Assembly: GCA_003868215.1 (NCBI GenBank) | Contig: QWDQ01000027.1 | Coordinates: forward strand, 124,001-188,000 | Length of the DNA: 64,000 nucleotides | DNA from: Pseudophaeomoniella oleicola | Lineage: Eukaryota; Ascomycota; Eurotiomycetes; Phaeomoniellales; Phaeomoniellaceae | Direction of reading: 5' to 3' | Shown here: positions 43,852 through 56,873 of the stretch, piece after piece | Layout of the letters: every line of letters starts with the position of its first letter | How positions within the stretch are numbered: position 1 is the first letter of the stretch | Position numbers and translations under genes: made by a program | Notes under the pieces: model-generated | What the model was told of the DNA's origin: nothing | Databases searched by the model: none | The model's input: the letters and a program-made list of their open reading frames with translations, nothing else

Positions 43852-45167
43852 CTAATTGCGTGGCACGAGGTCTTCGCCAAGCTTTAGTGCCAGACCTTTC
43901 CTCCCGTCACCCTCTTTCAACTTTGGCCCTTCACCACCGGGAGGCACTAGAGCATCAAAGTTCAGACCCCGCCGTGCCATCTTTGCGGCGAGACCTGGGG
44001 TCTTGACACCGCCGGGGGTGCGTCCGCCGAACGGGATTTGGGCAGGACTCGGGGTGACGTTGACGAAATCTGCAAAATTGAAATTGGTGTTGTTGCCAGG
44101 TGTAACCGCCAGGGCGCCATTAAAGAGACTAGTGTTCAGGCTGTGAGAATTGGACGGAGTTGCTAGAATTGATGAAGGAAGATGTGATGTCGTTGAAGGC
44201 GGCGTTGAGGGAGGAAGCGCGGTAGCATCACGTGAAGAGAAGCGAGCTGTATTAGGCGCTGGTGAGCGAGATGGAGAATTGGCGAGATAAAGTAGTAGAT
44301 CCGCGGCAGCTCCAGACTTCGAAGCCCCAGCCATGGCCGATTTAGCATGCCGCGCAGGGGGTGGAGTGCGGGGAGGAGAAGAGGATATCATACTACTCGA
44401 GGCAGGTCTTTGGCTGAAAGAATGGATAGGAAGGTCATTGTCGGAGTCATCGTCCGCAAGTGTATGGTCGGATGAGCGGGAGAACAGTGGAGATTGATCT
44501 GTCGCTGGCAAAGGAATCGTAGCCGAGTCAGAGACGAAGGAAGCGTGGCCGTTGAAAGAGGTCCCCACGGCCCGGTGGAAGCCAGGAGAAGACTGAGGAA
44601 GTCTATGTTTCGACTTCCATGAGACACGGCGTGAGGGCTTCAGCATCGTAGCCTCAGAATCTGTACGCAATCTCTTGTTCGAGTTCGTCCGCTGAAGTGG
44701 GAAATGCGCAGGGGCTCCGAGTTTGGAGCGGTTGCTGTGGCTTGAGCCAGGAGCAGCATCGTCCGAGAAAATCGGCGCCGTCAGTGGTGATGAAGGGTAT
44801 GGAGCACTGTCTGAGGCATTGGAGGAAGAATCTGAAAGAATATCTCCACCAGGAAAGGGTCGCTTCTTTCTCAGTTGCTCCGTCACTTCAGGTTCGATCG
44901 CCTTGAGTGATTTGTTTTGCCAGCCCTTCTGAGCTTTAAAATTTGCCAGTGCTAGACAGTCTTGAAGATTTCGAGCAACCTGAATTACCACACAGTTAGT
45001 CCAAGTGCTTTGATTCACAGCTCGTTGCAGGGCGCAGAGCATCCAATTGCTTCAAGCAAGGGTGGTGTTACCTTTGCAATCTCAGCCCGTCGCAGCACCT
45101 TCTCGGCGACAGCAGCATTTGAATATGTCGTGTGGTGAGACTCCATTTCAAAGGCTGCAACCTGCAT
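43852..45167 (-). CDS. Whi5/Nrm1-like G1/S transcription repressor
   Basis: Exons 45072-45167 and 43852-44979 (92-nt intron, GTAACA...TTCAG) give 407 aa. ATG 45146 is an alternative start. Across the splice junction runs EKVLRRAEIAK-VARNLQDCLALANFKAQKGWQNKSL, which fits the GTB motif shared by yeast Whi5 and Nrm1, through which they bind SBF/MBF. The remainder is disordered, Ser/Pro-rich, with many SP/TP sites (SSPPRTPPP, NVTPSPAQIP, TPGGVKTPG) expected for CDK control. It has a basic patch KPSRRVSWKSKHR, and a C-terminal conserved-looking block AAKMARRGLNFDALVPPGGEGPK. It would act in the nucleus to restrain G1/S genes until CDK phosphorylation. The family call rests on one short motif plus composition. 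Confidence 0.75.
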
Positions 45168-46883
45168 GATAAATAAATGTGTATTGTAGTTGATGAACGT
45201 CAATGCCGATACAGAGTCGACAAAAGAGCAGGACTGAAGAGATGGGCAATGTGCCCTTGCCCTTGAAGAGGTCGGACAAGAAAGGGTGGGATAGGATTCC
45301 TCAGGAATGTAAAACGAGTGGATGGGTTACCGGGGTGGCCCTACTTGCGGAGAAGCACAGAAGGTTCAACAGCCATTGATCTTATGAATGTCGACTCATC
45401 CTGGCACTCACGAGATGGGGGGTATCACAAAAGGAAAATGCTGAGGAGGGTTAGAGATGGTCTACGGAGTGCAGCAATAATAATAATGCATTGCACGATG
45501 GGGAGTTTGGTGTCAATCCAAGGATCATAAGTTATCGGTAAAAACCAGTCAATCATTTCGACTCGCGAGCGGGAAGTGTATGCATTGGCTTCTACGCTTA
45601 GCGCAGGAACGATTGGACGGCCAACCACGCTGTTTTTTTTCATCTCCGTCTAAGACAAGGGACGGGCTGATCAATCTAAGTACGCATAACCAATTGAGGG
45701 GCTTACTTTCGTCCTATGTTCCCTGCTGACCTAACTCGACTTTCCTTTGGTTTGGCAACCCTGGAGAATATACCTACCTAGGTACCTAAGTAGGTACCTT
45801 TAGGGACACCTACGGTAGTGTGTAGGTGAGAGGATAGGCACCATTTGCCTGCAGTACGTCTATACCTTATGTACCTTGTGTACCTATGTACCTACCTCCC
45901 ACTCAGAGTCATAGGTAACTACTCCATATGAGTTCCCAGGCAGTGTTCAGTAGCGTACGGTAGACATCGCAGACAATTCGAGCTTGACTTGATTTTGCAA
46001 TATACCGTACTATTACTATGATGGTTTCTAGAGAGAGTTGGTGCTTCGTCTTGTCAGTCTCTCGATAGCCTAATGCTAGCCTTCCTCTTTTCTGTATTTG
46101 TCTATCCCGAGACCAAAGGCTCCATTAACGAAGGCCAATGCTTACCTAGTTAGTCTAAATTGGCCGGCGATGGTTTCCTTGTGACGTAAGGAGTACAATA
46201 AAGGCCCTCTACGAAGCGTCTGATAATTAATAACAGAGTCCCGAGACCAAACATGCACCCGCCTCTGCAGAGACGTCCGTGAAGGACAGTCATAAGGATC
46301 AGGCATTTATCCATGCCGGCGACACGAGAAATGCCAACAGCCACGAGCTGTCGTTGACGTGTGGTGAGGGGTTTCACATTGCCAGATTACCACTGTCGCT
46401 CGCGGTTTTCTGTAGTGGCAGCGCAGATCGTCTTACTAGCTGACCTACAACTGTATGAAATAGTCTCGAAAATAGTGATATACGAGAGGCTGGAGCAAAC
46501 GAGACTGCTTTTGTACTACGTAGTACCATGGCATAATATTAATAGCAAACTATACGTTTAGAAGAACGCATCCACCCTCTCACGGATTCACCGGCTGGCG
46601 GGTCATATGCACGTACTTACAGTCGATTGCAGGACGAGATGAGATGAACTTCATGAACACCATGTTCCTTTGGTTTGGTTGAGCGTTCGTTCTTTTGGCG
46701 CACACGGTGCTGCAGATTGTGAGTTTGGCTTTGTTTGGTCAGATGAGACAGATCTCGCATTTCTCATCGTGATAAGGAGATGCCAACAGATTAGCATATA
46801 CACATGTTATATTCCATATGCCTCAGTGCTTACTACCTACTATTGGTACTTTAATCTCGATTCACCATCAAAGAATTCGTTGA

Positions 46884-46905
46884 TACCTAGGTACGTAGTA
46901 CTTCG
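46884..46905. repeat. 22-bp repeat, copy 2
   Basis: Identical to 7254-7275, about 39.6 kb away. Both copies are in spacers. Confidence 0.6.
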
Positions 46906-47790
46906 TGGGGTTGCATTCTTCACTGCGAGATATGCTTATCGGTAAGCAGGTATGGAGTATGCCAAAGTACCGAACAATGAGCTTCCGCATCAGCCTGGTC
47001 ATGTAATGGCATATGGCATATGGCATTGGAGAGGACCCAGTGTCTCTAACTCTCGTTTTCTGTGTGCCTTAGGTAGCAGTCTCAAAGGACACTCCTCATC
47101 TGCATCATATATCAACTTTGGCCATGATCAGCTGTGATCCCCATGTTCCTTCATACTGCCCCTTCATTATAGCCATCTCCTTGTTAAAAAAAGAAAACCG
47201 GAGCTTGTGCTTTGGGGCTTATTAGTTACATACGGTAAGTGCTTAGTGGGCCAGTCTCAGAACCCAACTCGCCAACAACGGGCCAAGGGAGACCGTTTTC
47301 TTTACCAGCGACGCCAGCCTCTTCTCTCCCAGGCTTGGGGACTCCATTTACCTTAACTTACCGGAGCCATCGCAGCTGCCGTTTCAAGCTTTTCGTCACC
47401 GATTTCAATTGATCCTGTCCAACTTTTCGTCCGGTGCAAAATCGAATCGAAACATCTGTAACTACATACCTTTTCAACACCTTTTGTTCCGTTGACTCTT
47501 CCCTTTACCAACTGGCCGTCCTTCGTTGACTGGAACGACAACGCTCTCTTGTATAACATACTATATACTCCACTACTGAACTCCCAGTCCAAGCGGAGTC
47601 AACTGCAGGCTGATCAGCGGGGGGCCCATGTTGCTTTACGACGAGAAACGATCTCCTGTTCTCTCGCTGCGCTCCCCAGACACGGATCTACTATTGCCCA
47701 ATTGTCTCTTACAGACGTCGTTCGCTCACGCTCGTTGTCCATAGACTCTCAAAGACAGTCTTTCACACCATTTCCTCACACCAGCTTTGC

Positions 47791-47814
47791 ATGACTGTAA
47801 CGGAGACTACCTGA
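47791..47814 (+). other. Short upstream ORF ahead of the metallopeptidase start
   Basis: ATG, six more codons, then TGA, ending 28 nt before the ATG at 47843. If the leader includes it, scanning ribosomes would meet it first. The transcript start is unknown. Confidence 0.35.
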
Positions 47815-47842
47815 AGAAGCGTGATCCTGCCTATCATTGAGG

Positions 47843-50446
47843 ATGCCTTTCTTCAAGGATTTGCGGAGGAGGTCCAAAGCGAGCTTCCGAAGTGCATCGG
47901 GCTCTGGCACGGATACAAATTCGAACGGAACAGTCCCAACTGTGAAGTCCTCCTCCACGCTAAATTCATACGGTTCAACGACGCCGCCTCACGACATTCC
48001 CATGAACGCATCTACTCCTAATTTAGCCACAATGAGAACACCCTCCGACCTGAGTCCCCCGCTTGGTCTTCAGAGGCCTCCGAGTAGGCCTCTACAGTCG
48101 AATAGAAGCAGCGTCGTGGTGCGCAAGAATTCGCTCAAGTCATCAACGAGGTTGCGCTGATGGTTATATAGGGTCTCACGAACTCCGCCTCGAGCGTTGT
48201 AATGCGGGCCCAGATACCCACGTCCCCGTTTTCTCCAAGGGTAACATCGATCTCAGATCGGACTGTGGTAAGTCACTCAATTTAGAAACAGTTGCTGGCT
48301 CTGACCAAGGCCGAAAGGTATATCAAAAGCTGCTCATCATCTCCGGCGAGATCGGAGAAGCGCTGTCTCGAACTATCGATGGCAATCTTACTGTCTTCCA
48401 TAGCTCCGACGCGGCATTTCCTCCTACCAGCTGGCCTGTCTACGAATCTACCTTCAAGGGCCTCGTCTATCTTCAACCGGGCTGGAACAATATCAGGCTC
48501 GAGTTTACGTCACCCAAGCTTTCCAAAGATGGCGGTACAAGTCCGACGCATTCAACATTCATATCCATCAACTACCTCCCCTTGACAAACACTCCTCCCC
48601 TACAGTTGGTAGTGCTCCTTGCCAAGGACTCCCCTGGTACATTCGACGCGACTCCTGATCGTGTGCAACGAGAAGGCAATACGTTGGATGTTGCTATCAG
48701 GAAATACAGAATGGCAGCTCACCTTTGGCAAGCGTTTACGGCGGAGCAAATGTTCAGGAACGGATTCGGTCGGCGCTGCTTCAGATTTGACGAAGAATGG
48801 CAGACAGGGACGCTCAGCGGCAGAGATTTCGAACTTGGCAAGATGAGGAACGAGACAAGGATCCATGTTGTTCGTTGCGATAAGACCGTAGCGGAGTTGC
48901 GAGATCTAGAATTGGCGCAACAAAACAAGGATGCGAAGAAGAGTGGGGAGCTATTCACCATTGCGAAGGATGCTGTCAAACAGTACTTTAATGTGGCTCC
49001 AGGTCAGAAACAATATGTTGCTGTTCTCCTGCTTGACGCCCATTGGGACACAACCGCACAAACCATCGTTGGCCACGCCGCTCTAGGTGGCGGTGCCGAC
49101 AACGTACAACTGGCGGTTTTCGGGTCTCAGGCCCTTCACAGTTATCCTGCGTGCGTCGAAGACATAGTTCCAACGTTCTCCGACTGTACCAGGACAGACA
49201 CCAGATATGTGGCCAACGACTGCAACGAGTCGGGAACTACATGGGAGGCGGCTAACATTGGAATTGGAGCTCACTTGCATGAAGTCGGTCACCTTTTTGG
49301 TTGCCCGCATCAAGAATCAGGGGTTATGCTTCGTGATTATGTCCGCTTCAATCGCACTTTCATGGTCCGAGAGTACTTCTCAACGCGAACCAACCAACAA
49401 GGTCAGCTAGTTTGCCAAAAGGACGACGAATGTGCTTGGCATCGACTTGATGTCCTACGCTTCCGCTTCCATCCATGCTTCCGTATTCCGAGCGATGGTG
49501 GCTATACCACATCAACACCGGACGACAGTATCCAGGTATGGCCTGTTGAGGACAATCGTGTGATAATCACTGCTTCTTCAGGTGTTGCTTTCATCGAGAT
49601 ATACCCGGAAGGAGAGAGTGATCTTTGTCACAGTTGGGTCGAATTCCTATCCGAGACTAAACCTTCAGGCATGTCTGGACAAGTGAGTATTACAGAAAGC
49701 GAATTGCGCTCGCGTCTACCAGAAGGTAGCCGAGGAAAGAAGCTTCGACTCGAATTGTTTTCCGGGGCTTCAGGAAGGCAGACAGTGGATGATTTTGGAT
49801 CGCTTTTCGCCAAGAACTCTTTGGTAGAGGTACCGCAGATGCGTCTCCATGAGAAAGGTGGTGGTTTGACCAAGCTCGTGACTGAGCCTTTCATGAAAAA
49901 GAAGGGATTTAAGAGTAACAGACTTGGCTTTTCAGATATGGAAGGTACGCAGCCGGACATGGTCATTCTTGATAACTCTCATATCCACTCGAAGTTGCTC
50001 GTGTCCATCAAAGTATATCATGGGTTTGCGTTGGACGGAATTGAGTTCTGTTATGAGGACGGCGAGAGCCAACTCTTTGGTAAAAGAGGTGGCAAGGAAG
50101 GAGGTGATGAGTTCTTCCTTGGTAAGTATTGTGGACATCACTCTCTACGACAGCTACTGACATCCACGATCAGATACTCGGCGCAGCGAAACACTCATGG
50201 GATTTTATGTCCGCTCAGGAAAGTGGATTGACGGTATTCAACTGTTTACCAGTCAAGGCAGGAAGTCGGAGTACTTTGGCAACTCTGCTGGTGGCTCTGG
50301 GTAAGCATAGTCCTCTGTGGTCAATGGTCGGTTCTAACGTCAACAGACACACGCTGATCCCCCCTCGAGGGTATCATCTCGCCGGTATTGCTGGCACGGT
50401 TGGCAGGTGGGTAGATGGGTTTCAAGTTATTATCACCAAAGGATGA
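47843..50446 (+). CDS. Metallopeptidase with C-terminal jacalin-like domain (YIL108W-like)
   Basis: Likely exons 47843-48150, 48257-50121, 50174-50300 and 50347-50446, 799 aa. The last two introns (52 and 46 nt) are clear. The first (106 nt) is the join that keeps frame, and a further 42-nt in-frame intron at 48268-48309 is possible, so the region around residues 100-125 is uncertain. The protein starts MPFFKDLRRRSKASF, with no signal peptide. The catalytic site is HLHEVGHLFGCPH (from about 49275), a HExxHxxGxxH zinc site of metzincin type, preceded by NIGIGA and followed by a predicted Met-turn region. Flanking blocks YLQPGWNNIRLEF, VLLAKDSPGTFDA and FGRRCFRFDEEWQTGTL are typical of the fungal family of yeast YIL108W. 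The C-terminal ~140 residues (ETLMGFYVRSGKWIDGIQLF, GIAGTVGRWVDGFQVI) are a jacalin-like beta-prism. Substrate and role are unknown; cytosolic by default. Confidence 0.88.
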
Positions 50447-53400
50447 GACTCCAGTGATGCTGCGAATTGCATATGGGGTCCGACTAGTCTCAATTCTCCT
50501 TGAATCAGCATGGGATGGCGCATATTGGAAGGTGGAAAGCGAGAAAAGATGTCGAACGCTTTCTACTCGATCATTTTTGTCAGTGTCTGGATCTTCACGC
50601 GCTGGGTGACCTTCTGCTGCGGCTTTCAAGCGTACATATTTGGCCACGGGATGTACTTATTCAGCATGGCAGGTTTTTGTTTTGATACACTGGGATGTAA
50701 TGGCATAGGGAGCACGTCTAGGATGGACTGCAGTCTGCTCCGGGGAAAGGGATATTGGGGATGCACAAGCAGCAGTATGAATGCCCACTACGAAGCTCAT
50801 ATTTGCTCTCGTGGTATACGGCATAGAGCAGGGATTGGCTTGAGAAGTCGAGAAGTAAATAATGCCGATTCTGCAAACGCGATACCTTTCGTCTCGTATG
50901 GCAACATTCTATCCAAGGGTTCTCCGATTTTGCCACATTCATAGGAAAACTTGGGAAGTCCCAGCATTGGTTCCCGTGAGATCTACCGATCATGATCGGG
51001 GAACACCGATGGGTTCTCATTACTCTTGGACCTGATGTCGCTATCTTCATACACTGTTATGGCGAATTCCGGGTATCAACTGATCTGTCTTCATCGGCCA
51101 ACGGTACGTATATACCAGAACGTTGTTCATGCGCCACACCACCAGGCTTGCAGGCCAGGTACGCACGTTGTGGCAGCTTTCTGGAATCAGCGGTAACAGT
51201 TTAGCGGCAGCGATCACTGCTGCATTGCATTGCATGAATGCGGTACTCTGTACAGTAGTTTCAGTTCGTACCGACGGTAGATGTATCCTGATCCCCGACG
51301 TTCCCTTCCTCGGTTTCTTCCATCAAGACGCCACACACACTTTCTTTCTCCTTAGTTTAGTTCTCTTTGGGTACCCTCCCATCATTGATGCTGTATCCCC
51401 TTGCGTTTCACTTAGGAGCCCCCCCTTGTCGAGCCGAAGACGGGTTGAAGGAGGTCACGGGCTGAAAAAGGCAAAGCGCAGACTCGGAGCGCGCGCTTGA
51501 GATCGTCCTGTGGCGGTGCAACGTTGTCGATTCGGTCTCCTGTTGCCGTCTCTCTCCAATAACGTTCTATCGAGCTATGTACGTAGTACTACGTAGCTGA
51601 ACCCCTCCTGATCTTCATCCCGAACTGCTTGAAGGAGAAGTCGCTGTGGCTCAACGATTTCAAAGTTTGATGATCGTCGACGATCGTGACGCGGTCCTGA
51701 TCTAGGCCACAATACCGTCGTAGTAGTAACGTTCCATCAGCCACAAATCCGCGTTCCTGTGGCTTGACCCTCACAGGTCTTCGGTAAAGAAAGAAAGGAA
51801 AAAGGGTATGATGGATGACCCAGTCAAGCCTCACCCATCGCCGATCGAGATACCCCAGGTCTGGATGGGGCCTAACGATTGTGGCGTTCAGGCGTTTCGA
51901 GGTACTATGTACAAGCAAGCTGAACCTCAATCCAGTTAACGTGGCCGTCTCGCCGTTCATGGTAACCCATCTCACCATCTACTCGGGATCAACGACAAGT
52001 GAATCGCCTGTCGCTTCGATTCACCTGTTTGTACCCAAGAATCCCAAGCCGAAATTGAGCGGTCTGAATGCCCCATTTCTCGCCCGAGCGAAATGAGTGA
52101 TCGGTTATGGGGCCCCTTTGTCACTATCGTCATATTCCATTGCTGAAAGAGAAATGATTGGTCCGTGGGCCTATCCTGGTCAAATTACCGTTAATCTATT
52201 TTATCCTCATGTACTTCCCGATCGGGGACGACTGGAGAAAAGCCGCTGGTTCAATCTCCGATGTTTCCCACAGGCATGGTTGACTTACTTTCCCGAGCGG
52301 TTCTACCGTAGGACTACGATACTACATAGCAATAGTATGGGTGCTTGTATCTACTAATTACTGTAACTACATACCTACAGATACATAGTAGAGGGTTTCT
52401 AGTTTGAGGCCCTGACTACCATACGGCACATGCCACCACGAACTTGCCCGTTTGACCTCAACGGCGCCATCACACTGTGGCAGGCCGTCAACGCATCGGT
52501 AACTTCTCCGCGTAAGCGCCCCAGGACGTTCGATCTAACGGCCGTCGAGCCCATATTCAAAGTGAAGCCTTGTTAACGACGTCTTAACGCCGAAATTAAA
52601 CATCACGATGGACCGCGCAGAAATTTTTCATTCTTTCTTCTAGTCTCATGGAAACTTCTCGACGGGCGAAGGGAGGATAACGTTTACGCGAGAATCATTG
52701 ACAGTGACGGCCAGTCTAACCAAGCTCGAGCGGAAGGGAGAGAGATGGTTACTACGTAGTACTCGCTATCTTACGCAGAGACTTTAAAATAGCAATAAGA
52801 TGGGATCTATGACTTTTCCCGTCATTTTTGAGATGAGACATTCTCATTACGTCCGGGGATTCAATCAAAGCTCCAATCCAATCCCGTTATATCCCATAGG
52901 ACGAGGAAGTACCTTGATGAACGAGGTACCTATTAATTACAAAGGTACCCGCCAGAACTCACTGCACGGTTTTTGGTCGCCTTTGGCTCAATGGTTGCTA
53001 GCCGTCTGGACTGTAAAATACTGAAGGCTGATGGGAGGCCAAAGACATCAACCCCGATGGCTCAATTACCGCAATTTTAGACTGCACCATACCATGGACA
53101 CCGGTAAGATCAAAAATTGCATCGAAAAACATTGAGTGGCATGTCTTTCCCACGCACGTTTGGACACGTACCTGAATGTATCGACCCCTTTTTCCAATTC
53201 CCTCCCGCTTCCCTGGATCAATTGTCACACATGAAACAAGATCCTCGGTGAACTCGACAATCTGATTTGGTAGCCACCAACCCTCTTCTTTTCGCTGGGA
53301 CTTGGACTTTGGATTTGGACTTCGCGATGGTGCAAGAATTGACTTGCCGAGTTTGCCCTCCCAGAAAATGAAGAGAATGAGAAAAGGATCGACGCGGTCG

Positions 53401-56400
53401 ATTCACCGCTTATCGATCGGGGGAAAAGAATCGTCGATTGTGTTCATTTTTAGCATCAACAACTGGGGCCTTTTCATCTCTTTCCTCTTCTTGGCAACAA
53501 TCGGCCTCGAAATGGCAGCATGTTTCAAACACGTTCGTCTCATTGGGGAACATTCCCGTGAATTCCATGATCAAGATAGGCTTGGTCTTCACTTCGCTCA
53601 AATCCAATCTCGCGATTTTCTCCAGAAGAGTTCAAGTTCAGGCTGAAGGCCGTAGACTCATTGGGGACAACACATCAAGAGACAGCGCACGATCACGAAA
53701 GGTTAATAGAGGACAGACCTCGGCTCCTTGGACCGACGAACGGCTCTGGTAGGTCAGACAGAATTGGCTACAGTGTCTACTGAACAGAGCAAGAGCACCA
53801 AAAGGTTTCACTGCAAAATGCTACCCGATTATTAGCTTGGGACTCTAATCTTTGTTGTCGACTTTGTGCACCACATGGGAATGTTTGTATCAGACAGTGT
53901 AACAAAGTCAAGCACACTATTACATTCAAGACAATCTCGGGATTTTATGCCTAAAGGTTATCGGATCTCAGTACCTCTCCTCTTACGAGTCAGTACAAGC
54001 AGCTTTCTCGAATGCTGCTAGGCCCATGAAATGAGCACAATCAACGATTTCTAGCGTTTGAGGAACTAGGCGAACATGTAGGCAGGCTGAAAGTTACTCT
54101 TCGTACGTGGGTGATGCAAAGATAAGAAGCAAGTCAGCTGAGCGCAGGAACGAACCCCAACCTGGACCTGGCCATTCACGCCACAACCACCCTCGATAAG
54201 CCGGGTAACTCTAGCGATCCGGAAGGAGAGAAAGCTACGGATGCTGTGTAACTACACAGCGAGACAGTTACCATGAAATGCACAACGTGATTGACGTGGC
54301 CGAAGACGAAACGCCAGGTGTCTCATTAGCGGTGGCGCAGGCATGTTCCTATCTACTAGGTATGTGGCTAGAGTCAATCTTCCTGAGAGATTTACCATAA
54401 TATCTCCTCATTCTGCTTTTACCTTTGAATCGCTTCGAAGGATTCCAACTTCCCGAGAGTATGGGAGAGTTCAGGACTAACAGATGATTTGAAGACTCTC
54501 GGACGAGCGATGCTTCAAAGTTAGACGAGCACGCCTAGACCGCAACACCACCGAAATATCTCACGAGCTAAAGCCGATATGTCTATATTGTACTACGTAG
54601 TAGCTCCTAGGGAACGAATTACACGGCGATCCTCTCGACTGCGGATAGTAATATCGTAGTACTACTGTTTTGTGGCTCGCGAATCGCAGACGGGGTTCTT
54701 CACCGAAGCTTTCCAACGTAGCCAACGCTGATCCTTACTATCCAACAACGGAGTCATGTGGCTCTCTGACAGGATTATGATTCAACTGGTGTTACAGTGT
54801 TATGATTGTACTCTCTGCTCGTTGCTCATCAGAGGAGAAAAAAGGCACAGCACGATGATCACATTGTGTCATAGTGGGGTGATAAGCCGTGGCTTGCCTT
54901 ATCCTCGTTCGGGAAAGACCCCGAGAAAGACGGAGGGAAGTACTGGCTCGAGCTGGTGAGTTGATAGTCACTGATACTACGTACTGTCGAGCTGTCGAGC
55001 TGTGTGGATTGACCTGGCAGGGATTTTTTCTCGTTTACCCATATCCCATATTTATAGCATCCAATGTGATGGTGAAGATCTTTGGAGACCCAACGCGGCC
55101 ACATCACACAGCGCCATTCGATGGCGGTCAAGCCACTCGGTGGCTCGATCGTGTTGTATGATGAAATTTTGATCCGTCTGGGCATCTGAATGGTCTATGC
55201 CGTAACGAGATGACGGATTTTCCTTACTGCTTGGTTGTCCGCACCAGCACCAACTACAATCACGGCAACAATTCAATAACCTTCATATCAAATGAATCTA
55301 TTGTCAATACTCGGGGCTGCCATAGGGCATCCATCGATCTAGTGACCTTGGCGAAAACCGACCTCGATCCATTCATTCCATGTTACCACCTACGTAGACC
55401 GACCGTGTTCGATTGGTGGAGCATATCTTTCGTCATTCCGATCAATTCCATTCACTATTCATTTCACTTTGAATGCATCTCTGCTTAGACTTGGGAGCTG
55501 CACAAGAAAAGGGCCCTGCTCCACATCCACGCGGTGTCCATTGAGTATGGGTGATTATAATGACCATCTGGGTTGGCCAATGTCGGGCAGTAGGTTTGGG
55601 GTGCTTAAGTTCCTGGTAGTTTCAGATCTCAATCCTCGTCGATACTCACACATCCGGCAAGGCCAGCAAGCAAGCCACATATCTCGGTAGCCCTAAAACA
55701 GAAAATTTTAAAATGAGCAAACACGGCACAGTACATAGGACAGCGTTTGGACAGTGGACAAAACCAAAAACCCAAGGGGAAAGGAGCGAAATTGGGTTCC
55801 CTTGGGACGATACTTTACCATGGTCCGAGATAGGCGAGCAGGTGGAGCACTGGATTTGATTACGGGATGGCGGCATGCCACAGCGTTGGGACCAGAGCCT
55901 AACGAGGCAGGTCACTTTTACATTTAGTGGTGATAGTGGACAGCGCATGAGTGGTGTTATTGCTCTGCACATTTCGTTCCCGTCTGCCGTGTCCTATACG
56001 TAGTAGTCCTAGTGATAGTACCGGTCTCTGTGGTCGCTAACTTAGCTATCAGTACTCTGGACATCACAACCTCGGCAGTTGTGCCATCTCCCATGTAAAA
56101 AGAATATGTCGGAGATTCAGCAACGAAAACAGCAAAGTCCACAGGGGAAGGAGTGGATCAATGACGATATTGACGACGCGAGATAGAGACAGACGCCTGT
56201 GTATATAATGTATGATAGTCAAATGCCCCCTTTTTCTCGCCTATCATTGATCTCTCGGATCAAGCAAGACAGTAAATCCTGTGATTGGCTCAGGTATATT
56301 GCGAGTAAGCAGAAGGGTAAATATGGATCCAACAGGCCCAAAGGATCTCGGGGTCTTTTTGTGTGTTTTTACGGTGTCTACATAGTACTAGCATACTAAC

Positions 56401-56823
56401 AGTGTTGTTGTGTGAGAACAGGAAGATCGGCTCCATGGGAAAAGAGAAGTGTGTCAGAGTGTCAGTGTGTTAGTGTGTGTCAGTAGGGACACTGCAGCTG
56501 AGAGTTGTGGCGTGTGCAGATAACGCCATGCCAGAGGAAGCATAAGTCCTCCGTAGTAAAGTCAGAAGAGTGGACAACTGTGGCTTCTCACCCTCCATCA
56601 AGAGAAGGGCACTACTATGTAGTATGGGAAAAAAAGTCTGGGTCTGGGTCTGGTTCTGGTTCTCTTCTCCGGGCAAGATGATCTTTACTGTCCTGAGATG
56701 GCTTGCGTTGTCACTGAAAGACTAGTAGATAGTAAAAAGGTCCAACAGCCACTGTCGGCTCGTCGGATTGTAACATGGCCAAATGGCATTTGCAGTAGCT
56801 GAACTACGGTACTAATTATGTGG

Positions 56824-56873
56824 TATGCCACTATGCCACTATGCCACTATGCCACTATGCCACTATGCCACTA
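56824..56873. repeat. 8-bp tandem repeat (ctatgcca)n
   Basis: Six perfect copies, the first lacking its initial C. Confidence 0.9.

Larger units (their letters stand above)
45168..47842. promoter_or_regulatory. 2.7-kb divergent region between Whi5-like and metallopeptidase genes
   Basis: No supported gene. Left part: promoter and leader of the Whi5-like gene. 45770-45905 is dense in tacctac/aggtacc words forming imperfect palindromes. Copies of the tactacgtagta palindrome lie at 46514-46525 and inside 46884-46905. The pyrimidine-rich stretch from about 47440 is probably the leader of the metallopeptidase gene. Confidence 0.45.

Noticed and set aside
50510-50944. Possible small Cys-rich gene after the metallopeptidase
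   Set aside because: 144 codons without signal peptide, regular cysteine pattern or splice support; it lies in a stretch where all frames are equally open.
53302-53752. Possible membrane protein gene (one hydrophobic segment)
   Set aside because: Two overlapping frames are about equally long, neither has a family match in memory, and codon use is unlike nearby genes.
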